Below, piece by piece: positions 39,489 to 47,382 of a DNA stretch of 47,382 nt. Source of the stretch: an uncultured Ectothiorhodospiraceae bacterium (lineage in GTDB: Bacteria > Pseudomonadota > Gammaproteobacteria > UBA9214); assembly GCA_947258845.1 (NCBI GenBank), contig CAMYJZ010000023.1, positions 1 to 47,382 of the forward strand, given 5' to 3'. Within the stretch, counting starts at the first letter, position 1; each line of letters begins with the position of its first letter. A program made the translations under genes and the position numbers. The notes below the pieces were generated by a model, which did no database searches, was not told the origin of the DNA, and was given only the letters and a program-made list of their open reading frames with translations.

Positions 39489-39529
39489 GGGGCCCTGGTA
39501 CCGCTGTCCCCCGCCAGGGTCCCTTTTTT
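39489..39529 (+). terminator. Rho-independent terminator of the alanine-rich protein gene
   Basis: GGGGCCCTGG (39489-39498) pairs with CCAGGGTCCC (39514-39523) through ten pairs including one G-U, followed by TTTTTT to 39529. It lies 12 bp after the stop. Confidence 0.92.
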
Positions 39530-39962
39530 ATATTGTCTGGTGAAAATCTTCACCAGGCCACAATAAGCACTTCTCCCGTACCTGTTTCCCCGGTCCGCAG
39601 ATCATCTGCCGGACCTCGCTCCGCCGGGCATATAGCACGCCTGCAAGAGAGCTAATGATCCGGTTTGCATTCCTGCTGTTTCTCAATTGTAAAAAAATGG
39701 TGTCCTGTGGTGTCGGTGTGTCATGACGCTGCTATTATCGGCGGCCGAATTTTTACCATTTGACAGGGAGGCCTCTGTTCTATGGTCAACAGTCTTGAAG
39801 CGTGAAGATCGCTACTGTTCAAGCTCAGCCGAAACCGCTGTTTGCTGGGCCTGCCGTGCAGGCACCCCGGCTGCTGGCCTGTCGACCATCGACAGGAAAC
39901 AAGCCCACCCCCGCTTTGGTCTCTTGACCTGACCGAGTTTTTTATTAACAAAGGAGATGAGT
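39530..39962. other. Leader region of the DUF481 gene, no gene supported
   Basis: No gene is supported in these 430 bp. A TATTAT at 39733 could be a -10 but lacks a good -35. A perfect 8-bp hairpin, CCTGTCGA-CCA-TCGACAGG (39878-39896), lies 67 bp before the next start codon and could be an RNA control element in that gene's leader. Confidence 0.4.
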
Positions 39963-40979
39963 GTGAAGAAATTGACAGGTTTGGTGTGTGTGTTGTGTGT
40001 GTTTTTCACGGGCCTGCCCGCGCTTGCGGACGAGGTGTACCTGGCCAATGGCGACCGCGTCAGCGGCACGGTAGTCAAGAAGGCGGGGGATGTCCTGACG
40101 GTGATGACGGAGTTTGCCGGCGAGATCGGAATAGCCTGGGACAAGGTCGTCAGCGTGTCCACCGAGGCGCCGGTCGTGGTGCAGCTGGATGACGCGACCC
40201 TGCTCACGGGGACGCTGGCCAGGTCCGGTGACGGCAGTGTCGGTATCGCGGGCAGTGGGCTGGTGCAGGCCGGCCAGGTACCCGTGGCACGGGTTGCGCT
40301 GATCAATCCGCCGGCCCCGGAGAACGGGGTCAAGCTGAGCGGGCGTGCGAATGCCGGTGTCTACATCGCCAAGGGCAACACCGACAAGGAGGCCTACCAC
40401 GGCGACATCGAGGCCGTGGCGCGCACCAGGCAGAACCGTTTCACGGCCGGCGCGATCTACAACCAGGCGGTGGATGACGGTGTGGAGAGCGAGAACAATG
40501 CCACGGCCTACCTCAAGTACGACCACTTCCTGACTGAAAAGTGGTACTCCTACGCCAATGCAGTGCTGTTCAAGGATGACTTTGCGGACCTGAATCTGCG
40601 CAGCTCGCTGGGCCTGGGTGCCGGCTACCAGTTCATGGAGTCGGAGCTGACCAACCTGTCACTGGAGGGCGGCCTGTCCTACGTGAACGAGGACTTCGAC
40701 CTGGCGCCGGATGACAGCTATCCGGCGGCGCGCTGGTCACTCAACTACGACCACTTCCTGTATCCGAACAGGCTGCAGTTCTTCCACTTTCACGAGGGCC
40801 TGCTGGGGCTGCAGGATACCAAGGACATTATCATAATCACGCGGACCGGCCTGCGGGCCATGCTGACCGACAGTTTCACTGCCACGGCAGAGGTCGATGT
40901 CGATTGGGACAATACCCCTTCACCGGGCAATGACCGGGTGGATACGCGTTACCTGTTTAATCTGGGCTACGGCTGGTAG
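39963..40979 (+). CDS. DUF481 (YdiY-like) outer-membrane protein
   Basis: The 338-residue precursor has a signal peptide (KKLTGLVCVLCVFFTGLPALA). A small N-terminal beta domain follows (DEVYLANGDRVSGTVV), then from about residue 125 a DUF481 beta-barrel of alternating strands (NAGVYIAKGNTDKEAYHGD onward), ending in an aromatic, LGYGW, as outer-membrane barrels do. E. coli YdiY is the known relative; function is unclear (acid or salt induction is reported for the family). GTG 39963 is preferred over ATG 39957 because AAGGAG (39951-39956) abuts the ATG but lies 6 bases before the GTG. Confidence 0.88.
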   Translation: MKKLTGLVCVLCVFFTGLPALADEVYLANGDRVSGTVVKKAGDVLTVMTEFAGEIGIAWDKVVSVSTEAPVVVQLDDATLLTGTLARSGDGSVGIAGSGLVQAGQVPVARVALINPPAPENGVKLSGRANAGVYIAKGNTDKEAYHGDIEAVARTRQNRFTAGAIYNQAVDDGVESENNATAYLKYDHFLTEKWYSYANAVLFKDDFADLNLRSSLGLGAGYQFMESELTNLSLEGGLSYVNEDFDLAPDDSYPAARWSLNYDHFLYPNRLQFFHFHEGLLGLQDTKDIIIITRTGLRAMLTDSFTATAEVDVDWDNTPSPGNDRVDTRYLFNLGYGW

Positions 40980-41005
40980 CGCCTGTCCTGACCGCGTATT
41001 GGGGA

Positions 41006-41038
41006 GTGCACCCTGCCAGTGATGCTGGCAGGGTGCAC
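41006..41038. terminator. Perfect 14-bp hairpin between convergent genes
   Basis: GTGCACCCTGCCAG (41006-41019) pairs perfectly with CTGGCAGGGTGCAC (41025-41038) over a 5-base loop. It lies in the 93 bp between the stops of the DUF481 gene and ispG. T runs on either side are weak, so it may work as a bidirectional 3'-end structure rather than a classical terminator. Confidence 0.7.
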
Positions 41039-41072
41039 ATTTCATGGCCTGGATGATGCTTGTTCTGCAGGT

Positions 41073-42314
<1,242 letters not shown>

Positions 42315-42481
42315 GCAATGGCTACCGGTACCAGAGGCCGGTAATGATAATTCATTTCCCCGACCCGTACAGAGACCCGGGTTTACAACCGCCGGGTGGC
42401 GTTCGGAGGGCCGGGTGTCGCGCCCCGGATTCGCAGAGTGATTGATTATTTGTCAATTAGAACAGATAGATGGCTAGTTGC

Positions 42482-42509
42482 TTGCATCTTGTAGATTACT
42501 GTGTATATT
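42482..42509 (+). promoter_or_regulatory. lexA promoter
   Basis: TTGCAT (42482-42487) and TATATT (42504-42509) are 16 bp apart. The -10 lies inside the first LexA box, so LexA would directly block polymerase. Confidence 0.6.
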
Positions 42510-42533
42510 CACAGTACCTGTACAGATAACCAG
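42497..42533 (+). promoter_or_regulatory. Two LexA operators (SOS boxes)
   Basis: Box 1 (42497-42516) is TACTGTGTATATTCACAGTA, with a perfect CTGT-N8-ACAG core. Box 2 (42518-42533) is CTGT-ACAGATAA-CCAG, one mismatch from the core consensus. Both lie between the lexA promoter and its start codon, and match the double-box arrangement of E. coli lexA. Confidence 0.93.
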
Positions 42534-42537
42534 TTAT

Positions 42538-43149
42538 ATGCCCATGAGTAAAGATACCCTCACCGCCCGGCAGGCCGAGATCCTCGAGTTGATCCGGCAG
42601 CACATTGCACACGCGGGTTGCCCGCCCACGCGCGCCGAGATCGCCGCCGCCCTTGGCTTCCGCTCCCCGAATGCCGCAGAGGACCACCTGCGCGCACTGG
42701 AACGCAAGGGGGCCATCGAGCTGGTTTCCGGTGCCTCGCGCGGTATCCGGCTGACGGAGGAGGACCCGGGCCTGCCGGTGGTGGGGCGTGTCGCTGCCGG
42801 TGAACCGATACTCGCGCAGCAGCATATCGAGGACTACTGCCGGGTCGAGGCGGGACTGTTTCATCCGCGTGCCGATTACCTGCTGCAGGTTCACGGCGAC
42901 AGCATGAAGGATGTCGGCATCATGGACGGCGACCTGCTGGCGGTGCACCGCACCCCGCATGCCGAGAACGGCCAGATCGTGGTGGCCCGCATTGACGAGG
43001 AGGTTACCGTCAAGCGTTTCCGCCGGCGCGGCTCCATCGTGCGCCTGCTGCCGGAGAATCCGGCCTACGAACCCATCAAGATTGATTTACGCGACCAGCC
43101 GCTGGTGATCGAGGGGCTGGGTGTCGGTGTACTGCGCAAGGAGATATGA
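42538..43149 (+). CDS. lexA: LexA repressor
   Basis: LexA represses SOS genes and cleaves itself when RecA filaments form. From ATG 42538 the protein has 203 residues: a winged helix ([16 protein letters not shown] ... [15 protein letters not shown]), the cleavage site Ala87-Gly88 (VAAGEP) and the catalytic pair Ser122 (GDSM) and Lys159 (VKRF), all at the E. coli positions plus three. ATG 42544 is an alternative; an upstream in-frame start would run through the SOS boxes and is rejected. Its end overlaps or nearly abuts sulA, so the pair is co-induced by DNA damage. Confidence 0.98.
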   Translation: MPMSKDTLTARQAEILELIRQHIAHAGCPPTRAEIAAALGFRSPNAAEDHLRALERKGAIELVSGASRGIRLTEEDPGLPVVGRVAAGEPILAQQHIEDYCRVEAGLFHPRADYLLQVHGDSMKDVGIMDGDLLAVHRTPHAENGQIVVARIDEEVTVKRFRRRGSIVRLLPENPAYEPIKIDLRDQPLVIEGLGVGVLRKEI

Positions 43150-43151
43150 CC

Positions 43152-43748
43152 ATGAACAGTTCCCCCAAACTGCACCACCTGAATGCAAGCGAAAGGCGAC
43201 ACACCCGCCAGCAGGCAGTTATCCCTGTCGGGATACCCGAACTGGAGGCCCTGTTACCTGCCGCTGGCTGGCCGAAACGCGGGCTGGTCGAGGTGCTGGT
43301 GCCGGATGAGCATAGCGATGCCCTGTCCCTGTTTCTCCCCTTGCTTGCACGACTGAGTCAGCAGGACCGCTGGCTGGGTATGGTGGTGCCGCCCTACAGT
43401 GCACGTGCACGGGTATTGTCGGCTGCAGGCGTTGATTCCATGCGTATCCAGCAGATCAATCCGCACAAGGGCCGCAGCGGGCTATGGACGCTGGAGTCCC
43501 TGCTGCGCTCCGGTAATTTCAGTGTGGTGATGGCGTGGCCGGGCTGCGCGACTGAGTTGATGGCAAAGCGCCTGGAAAAGGCCGCCGGTATAGGGCGCAG
43601 CCTCGGCATACTGTTCCGGGTAGAGACGCAAGCGGGAACGGCGTCCAGGATCGGGCTGCGCCTGCAACTGGAGGCCGATATCGCCGGGCGTGCGGTCTAC
43701 CTGCTGGACGAGCAGGGCAACCGGCTGTCTGGTGCAGCCCCGGTCTAG
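43152..43748 (+). CDS. sulA: SulA-like cell division inhibitor
   Basis: SulA binds FtsZ and blocks Z-ring assembly during the SOS response. The 198-residue protein has the SulA/ImuA-like core: EALLPAAGWPKRGLVEVLVP, then LARLSQQDRWLGMVVPPY and VLSAAGVDSMRIQQIN, ending in the strand LRLQLEADIAGRAVYLLD. It follows lexA within a few bases, as in pseudomonads. ATG 43152 is preferred because AAGGAG (43138-43143) lies 8 bases upstream, while ATG 43146 overlaps the lexA stop but is only 2 bases from it. ImuA of the mutagenesis cassette is the alternative, but no imuB or dnaE2 follows. Confidence 0.82.
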   Translation: MNSSPKLHHLNASERRHTRQQAVIPVGIPELEALLPAAGWPKRGLVEVLVPDEHSDALSLFLPLLARLSQQDRWLGMVVPPYSARARVLSAAGVDSMRIQQINPHKGRSGLWTLESLLRSGNFSVVMAWPGCATELMAKRLEKAAGIGRSLGILFRVETQAGTASRIGLRLQLEADIAGRAVYLLDEQGNRLSGAAPV

Positions 43749-43785
43749 CGGATCTCCGGGAGACGCGCCGCCGTATCCGTCTACA

Positions 43786-44208
43786 TCAGGTGCTGCTGCC
43801 GGTTACTCCGCCGGAATGGTGTGACCGGCCGGCCGTCAGCAGTGCCTCCATGGCCGGTTCGCGTACCGGGTGCTGCAGTATGCCGTGCAGGGGAATGATT
43901 CCGTTGAGCTTGTCGACGTGGCGGTACTCTGTCTTTTCCACCATCACGATCACCCGTGCGGCGGGCGCGAATTTCTGCAGGCTGTAGAGGAACACGTCCA
44001 GATTGCTGATGTTCACGCCGGCGTAGTTGTTGCCATAGCCGTAATAAAACTCGGCCACCACGAAATCGGGCGTCTGTGACTTCAACAGGCTGATGGCCTT
44101 TCTTATCGAGCCCACCCTGGTTTCTGCCAGATCAAGCCGGCGGTACAGGCCGGTGAAATCCGGGTGGATGGGCGATTCGACAATGGATAGCAAGGTTGAT
44201 GCTGGCAT
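43786..44208 (-). CDS. Conserved hypothetical protein, possible receiver-like fold
   Basis: The 140-residue protein begins PASTLLSIVESPIHPDFTGL and contains FVVAEFYYGYGNNYAGVNIS and ARVIVMVEKTEYRHVDKL. The order of hydrophobic strands and helices (SIVES, KAISLLKSQTPDFVVAEF, LQKFAPAARVIVMV) resembles a response-regulator receiver, but the phospho-acceptor aspartate is not evident: the strand ends in VVAEF instead of a D. It reads like a real conserved gammaproteobacterial protein of unknown role. The ribosome-binding site is weak, and a GC-rich hairpin sits just upstream (44221-44254). Confidence 0.65.
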   Translation of the reverse strand: MPASTLLSIVESPIHPDFTGLYRRLDLAETRVGSIRKAISLLKSQTPDFVVAEFYYGYGNNYAGVNISNLDVFLYSLQKFAPAARVIVMVEKTEYRHVDKLNGIIPLHGILQHPVREPAMEALLTAGRSHHSGGVTGSST

Positions 44209-44220
44209 CTGGCAGGTATA

Positions 44221-44254
44221 GCGGCTTGCGGGGAGCGACCAGCTCCCGGGCCGC
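44221..44254 (-). other. GC-rich hairpin between two minus-strand genes
   Basis: GGGAGC-GACCA-GCTCCC (about 44230-44247), extended outside by GCGGC and GCCGC, lies between the SRPBCC gene and the next minus-strand gene. There is no T run; a processing or stability element is possible. Confidence 0.45.
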
Positions 44255-44264
44255 TGCTATGGGA

Positions 44265-44693
44265 TCATTGCTGGAATGACTTTGCCAGTGACTGGAGCAG
44301 TGCGACATAGATACCGTGGCAGAACTCGACGGCATCATCGGAATTCGACTCCCACTCCGAGGTCCATTCAACCAGCGTCCCGCCGCTATCGGGGTCGGGG
44401 ACCAGACTGATCTGGCCTATGTAATTCGAGACATCCTGCGGCGCTACCGGGGAGGGGCCGTCATCGATGGAATACCTCAAGAGGTGCCGGTCTCCATCGA
44501 TTTCGATCAGGGTCTCATGGAATACCTGGTTGAGGATCCTTTTGGCGCCTGCCTCGTTACCGGCCACATCGCCGACCTGTTCGACATGAGTGATGACATT
44601 CGGGGCCCAGGAAAAATCATGGAAGTTGCTGAGACGGGTCCAGACCTCGGCAATGGGTGCGGGTACGACGATCGACTGGCTGGTTGATGGCAT
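44265..44693 (-). CDS. SRPBCC (START-like) superfamily protein
   Basis: The 142-residue protein has the helix-grip pattern of polyketide-cyclase/START-like proteins: SIVVPAPIAEVWTRLSNFHD at the N-terminus, a run of beta strands (HLLRYSIDDG, ISLVPDPDSGGTLVEWTSEW) and a long C-terminal helix (FCHGIYVALLQSLAKSF). Such proteins bind hydrophobic ligands in a cavity; the ligand is unknown. ATG 44693 has a strong GGAGGAG 6 bases upstream. It lies 71 bp downstream of the aminotransferase gene, where ybeD-lipB would stand in E. coli. Confidence 0.82.
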   Translation of the reverse strand: MPSTSQSIVVPAPIAEVWTRLSNFHDFSWAPNVITHVEQVGDVAGNEAGAKRILNQVFHETLIEIDGDRHLLRYSIDDGPSPVAPQDVSNYIGQISLVPDPDSGGTLVEWTSEWESNSDDAVEFCHGIYVALLQSLAKSFQQ

Positions 44694-44764
44694 CTGTATC
44701 TCCTCCGGGCTTTCAGGCCTGTTGTTAGCGGGAATTCACGGTTATTCGTAAACAGAGGGGCTGC

Positions 44765-45628
44765 CTAGCCGGTCTTGCCCGTGCGCAATGCCTCTGTGTA
44801 GTCCTGGTAGAGCCGGATCATGCGTTGCCAGAGCGGGCCGGGCAGGCCGTTTGCGACGATGCGGTCATTGAGGTGGGTAACCGGCGAGATTTCACGAGTG
44901 GAACTGGTGACCCAGATTTCCTCGGCCTGTCCGAGTGTCTGCTCTGTGATGCCGGCTTCGCGGAACGGGATGCCATTGGCAGCTGCCAGTTCCAGGACCA
45001 GGTCACGGGTGATGCCGGGCAGCAGGGACGGGCCCTTGGGCGGCGTCACCAGGACACCGTTGTGGACAATGAAGATATTGCTCGCCGCACCCTCGGTGGC
45101 ATAGCCGTTCCTGATCAGTATCGCCTCGGCCGTCTCGGCATCGACGGCCTGCTGTCGCAACAACACATTGGGCAGCAGGGTGATCGCCTTGATATCGCAT
45201 TGCTGCCAGCGGATATCCGGCAGGGTGATGGCCTTGATTCCGGCCTCGCTGGCGATGTTGCTTACAGCGGGTGCAGGTGTGCTCATGGCAAACACCGTCG
45301 GATGGGTATCGGCCGGGAAGGCATGGTCGCGCCTTGCAGCCGCACCGCGGGTGACCTGCAGGTAGACGGCCTGTTCGCTGTCGGCATTGCGCGCCACCAG
45401 TTCGGTAAGGACCGCGGTCCACTCGGTATCCGACAGCGGATTGCCGATACGTACCCCATCCAGACTGTTCTGCAGACGCCTGAGGTGCTGGGCGAGCCGG
45501 AACAGCTTGCCGTTATAGACCGGAATGACCTCGTAGATACCGTCACCGAACAGGAAGCCGCGGTCCATGACCGACACCTGCGCCTGGTCCAGTGGCAGGA
45601 AGGTACCGTTGAGGTAGGCGGTGGACAC
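44765..45628 (-). CDS. dat: D-amino-acid aminotransferase (class IV PLP)
   Basis: The 287-residue protein belongs to fold-type IV aminotransferases. It has the N-terminal LPLDQAQVSVMDRGFLFGDG motif, YLQVTRGAAARRDHAFP, the PLP lysine Lys147 in DIKAITLLPNVL, and Glu179 in EGAASNIF. The stretch around TRGAAARRDH favours D-alanine aminotransferase over branched-chain enzymes, giving D-Ala/D-Glu for peptidoglycan. It follows dacA by 42 bp in the common dacA-dat order. A 4-amino-4-deoxychorismate lyase is the less likely alternative. Confidence 0.88.
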   Translation of the reverse strand: MSTAYLNGTFLPLDQAQVSVMDRGFLFGDGIYEVIPVYNGKLFRLAQHLRRLQNSLDGVRIGNPLSDTEWTAVLTELVARNADSEQAVYLQVTRGAAARRDHAFPADTHPTVFAMSTPAPAVSNIASEAGIKAITLPDIRWQQCDIKAITLLPNVLLRQQAVDAETAEAILIRNGYATEGAASNIFIVHNGVLVTPPKGPSLLPGITRDLVLELAAANGIPFREAGITEQTLGQAEEIWVTSSTREISPVTHLNDRIVANGLPGPLWQRMIRLYQDYTEALRTGKTG

Positions 45629-45670
45629 TGTGCCGGGGGTTCCGGGTGGCCGGCGGTTCAGGCTGCCGGC

Positions 45671-46816
45671 CTAATCGAAATAGAGCAGGGCTTCATCGAC
45701 GATGCGCTGCCAGAGGGAGCCTTCATCAACAGCCTGCAGTGCGATCAGTTCGTGTTCGGCGATCAGCTCGTCGCCCAGCTGCACCTGTACCGTGCCGAGT
45801 GCCTGTCCCCGGGTGACCGGGGCGGTGATCTGGTTGTCGATGGTCATGGAGGCATCCAGCGACTTGTATTGTCCTCGCGGGATGGTCACATAGAGGGGAC
45901 CGTTCAGGCCAAGTGAAACGGAGTCCGTTGATCCCTTCCAGATACGCGTGTCGGTCAGGGAGGCCCCGGCATCGTACAGCTTGTGGGTCTCGTAAAACCG
46001 GAAGCCGAAATTGAGCAGGGCCTGGCTGGCATCGGCACGGGCATTCTCGCTCTTGGTGCCCAGCACGACGGTAATCAGGCGCATGTTGTCTTTCACGGCC
46101 GATGTCACCAGGCAATAACCTGCCGATTCGGTGTGCCCTGTCTTGACCCCGTCCACACTGTCGTCACGCCAGAGCAGCTTGTTACGGTTGTACTGGGTGA
46201 TCTCGTTAAAGGTGAATTCCTTTTGCGAGTACCACTGGTAGTACTCACTGAAATCGGCGATCAGCAGTTCGGTAATGCGGGCGATGTCCCGCGCTGTCAT
46301 GTAGTGGTCAGGGTCGGGCAGGCCGGTGGAATTGGTGAAGTGGCTGCCCTGCAGGCCGATTTCCTCGGCATGGCGGTTCATCAGGGCGGCAAAGGTCTCC
46401 TCGCTGCCGGCGATGTACTCGGCCAGCGCCACGGTGGCATCGTTGCCTGACTGGATGATCATGCCCATGAGCAGGTCCTCCACGGAGACCTGCTTGCCGA
46501 CCTCGATGAACATGCGTGAACCCGGCGTGCGCCAGGCCTTCTCACTGACTGTCACCAGGTCGCTCAGGGTGATATTCCCCGACAGCAGCTCCTTGAAGAC
46601 CACGTAGGCCGTCATCAGCTTGGTGATGCTGGCAGGTTCCACCTGTGTATCCGAGTCCTGCTCGGCAATGATCCTTCCACTGTTGAAGTCCTTGATGATG
46701 AAGGCCTTGGCGCCGGTGGAAGGCGGCTTGGGGATCGGCAGTGGTGCGGCCTGGGCAGCGGCAAGTGCCAGGAAAAAGAGGATCAGAGTGATAAAGCGAA
46801 TGATACGAGACGGCAT
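45671..46816 (-). CDS. dacA: D-alanyl-D-alanine carboxypeptidase DacA (PBP5)
   Basis: PBP5 trims the terminal D-Ala of peptidoglycan stem peptides in the periplasm. From ATG 46816 the 381-residue precursor has a signal peptide (RIIRFITLILFFLALAAAQA) and the catalytic motifs Ser63-Ile-Thr-Lys66, Ser123-Gly-Asn125 and Lys225-Thr-Gly-His228. A C-terminal beta domain and an amphipathic end helix (GSLWQRIVDEALLYF) for membrane attachment follow. AGGA lies 6 bases upstream of ATG 46816; a longer frame to 46888 adds 24 residues before the signal peptide and is rejected. It lies downstream of rlpA. Confidence 0.97.
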   Translation of the reverse strand: MPSRIIRFITLILFFLALAAAQAAPLPIPKPPSTGAKAFIIKDFNSGRIIAEQDSDTQVEPASITKLMTAYVVFKELLSGNITLSDLVTVSEKAWRTPGSRMFIEVGKQVSVEDLLMGMIIQSGNDATVALAEYIAGSEETFAALMNRHAEEIGLQGSHFTNSTGLPDPDHYMTARDIARITELLIADFSEYYQWYSQKEFTFNEITQYNRNKLLWRDDSVDGVKTGHTESAGYCLVTSAVKDNMRLITVVLGTKSENARADASQALLNFGFRFYETHKLYDAGASLTDTRIWKGSTDSVSLGLNGPLYVTIPRGQYKSLDASMTIDNQITAPVTRGQALGTVQVQLGDELIAEHELIALQAVDEGSLWQRIVDEALLYFD

Positions 46817-46909
46817 GACGTTCCTGTTCTGATGTGGTGGAAAAACTGACTGCATTGTCCGTATGTCAGGGACGATTTGCAACGGCACCCGGGGTGCCTT
46901 GGGGTGGAT

Positions 46910-47382
46910 TCAATCGATGATGAGCTGGGTGTCATCGATTCCCAGAGATATCAGGTTGTTGGCGACCTGATCGGCTTCGTCTACGGAGCCCAGCGGGCCA
47001 ACCTGGACATGGTGCAGGGGGTTACTCGTCGCGGCCCCCTTGACGATGCGCACCGGTCCGAGATTTGACGCGTCCAGGCGATCCTTGAGGTGTTCTGCGT
47101 TGTCGATGACACGAAAGGCGCCGACCTGGATATACAGGTTGATTTCCCCGGCCACGGTGGTTTGCTCCGTGCGGGTATGTTGCGGTCCCGCCTGCGGGGG
47201 GGCGGCGGTCGTGGTCGCCGCGATGGCCGCTTCCGCAGGGTCGGTTGGGGCAGTCACCGCGGTCGTTGCCGCAGCGGGGGCCGTGGTGTCGATCGCCTCG
47301 ATTTCTACCAGTCCGGTGCCGTACTCGAGGATACCGAGCTTGGCGGCCGCCACGTAGGACAGGTCGATAATGCGGTTGTTGT
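46910..47382 (-). CDS. rlpA: RlpA septal ring lytic transglycosylase, C-terminal part
   Basis: The gene is cut by the right edge; about 157 C-terminal residues are visible. They start with the end of the double-psi barrel (NNRIIDLSYVAAAKLGIL), pass an Ala/Thr/Pro-rich linker and finish with a SPOR domain (GEINLYIQVGAFRVIDNAEH ... LHHVQVGPLGSVDEADQVA). RlpA cleaves naked glycan strands at the septum and is placed there by its SPOR domain. The catalytic part lies outside the window. It precedes dacA and dat in the usual rlpA-dacA-dat order. Confidence 0.93.
   Translation of the reverse strand, partial: NNRIIDLSYVAAAKLGILEYGTGLVEIEAIDTTAPAAATTAVTAPTDPAEAAIAATTTAAPPQAGPQHTRTEQTTVAGEINLYIQVGAFRVIDNAEHLKDRLDASNLGPVRIVKGAATSNPLHHVQVGPLGSVDEADQVANNLISLGIDDTQLIID

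Noticed and set aside
32796-41000. Phage or integrative element with att sites at tRNA-Thr
   Set aside because: No integrase, phage or transfer gene and no second copy of the tRNA 3' end was seen; only an eroded island remains possible.

Overview
The window is gammaproteobacterial chromosome of moderately high GC. The complete division and cell wall (dcw) cluster in canonical order, the uvrA/MFS/ssb block, the lpxC-dciA-M23-secA block and the lexA-sulA pair all point to this class. A decayed DsrE2-type sulfur-trafficking gene hints at a sulfur-oxidising lineage (Chromatiales/Ectothiorhodospiraceae-like), but that placement is inference. No insertion sequence, phage gene, CRISPR array or rRNA was seen.

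Layout. 1-5232: 3' end of a SAM hydroxide adenosyltransferase gene, uvrA (minus), a YajR-like MFS transporter and ssb with its terminator. 5233-24586: a 450-bp regulatory region with a sigma-70 promoter and a MraZ operator, then mraZ-rsmH-ftsL-ftsI-murE-murF-mraY-murD-ftsW-murG-murC-murB-ddl-ftsQ-ftsA-ftsZ-lpxC. Most genes overlap by 4-8 bases (translational coupling). The real breaks are mraY/murD (76 bp), ftsA/ftsZ (93 bp) and ftsZ/lpxC (264 bp, with a 33-bp tandem duplication of the lpxC ribosome-binding region). 24621-32871: dciA (minus), an M23 peptidase, secA, an inverted-repeat element, argJ, birA-coaX-SPOR-like gene and tRNA-Thr(TGT) with its own promoter.

32872-40979 is different: low coding density, small or poorly known proteins, long gene-free stretches, strong hairpins and one clear gene remnant. 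It holds a two-helix mini membrane protein, a SPOR protein with internal coiled-coil repeats, a PilZ protein, a ferredoxin-like-fold protein without metal cysteines, a 58-residue basic protein, a DsrE2 pseudogene, an orphan mlaC, an alanine-rich secreted peptide behind a sigma-54-like promoter, and a DUF481 outer-membrane protein. 41073-47382 returns to core genes: ispG (minus), lexA-sulA (plus, two SOS boxes), and on the minus strand rlpA (cut by the window edge), dacA, a D-amino-acid aminotransferase gene, a SRPBCC protein and a conserved hypothetical.

Functionally the window centres on envelope growth and division. It encodes most of the cytoplasmic peptidoglycan precursor pathway (MurB-F, Ddl, MraY, MurG), the septal synthase (FtsW/FtsI), early division proteins (FtsA/Z/Q/L), the FtsZ inhibitor SulA under LexA control, PBP5, RlpA and two further SPOR or SPOR-like proteins, plus LpxC for lipid A. 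The observations most worth a second look are the duplicated lpxC leader with micro-ORFs, the sigma-54-like promoter and secreted peptide, the decayed DsrE2 gene, and the small genes next to tRNA-Thr. No clearly new multi-gene system could be established from sequence alone.
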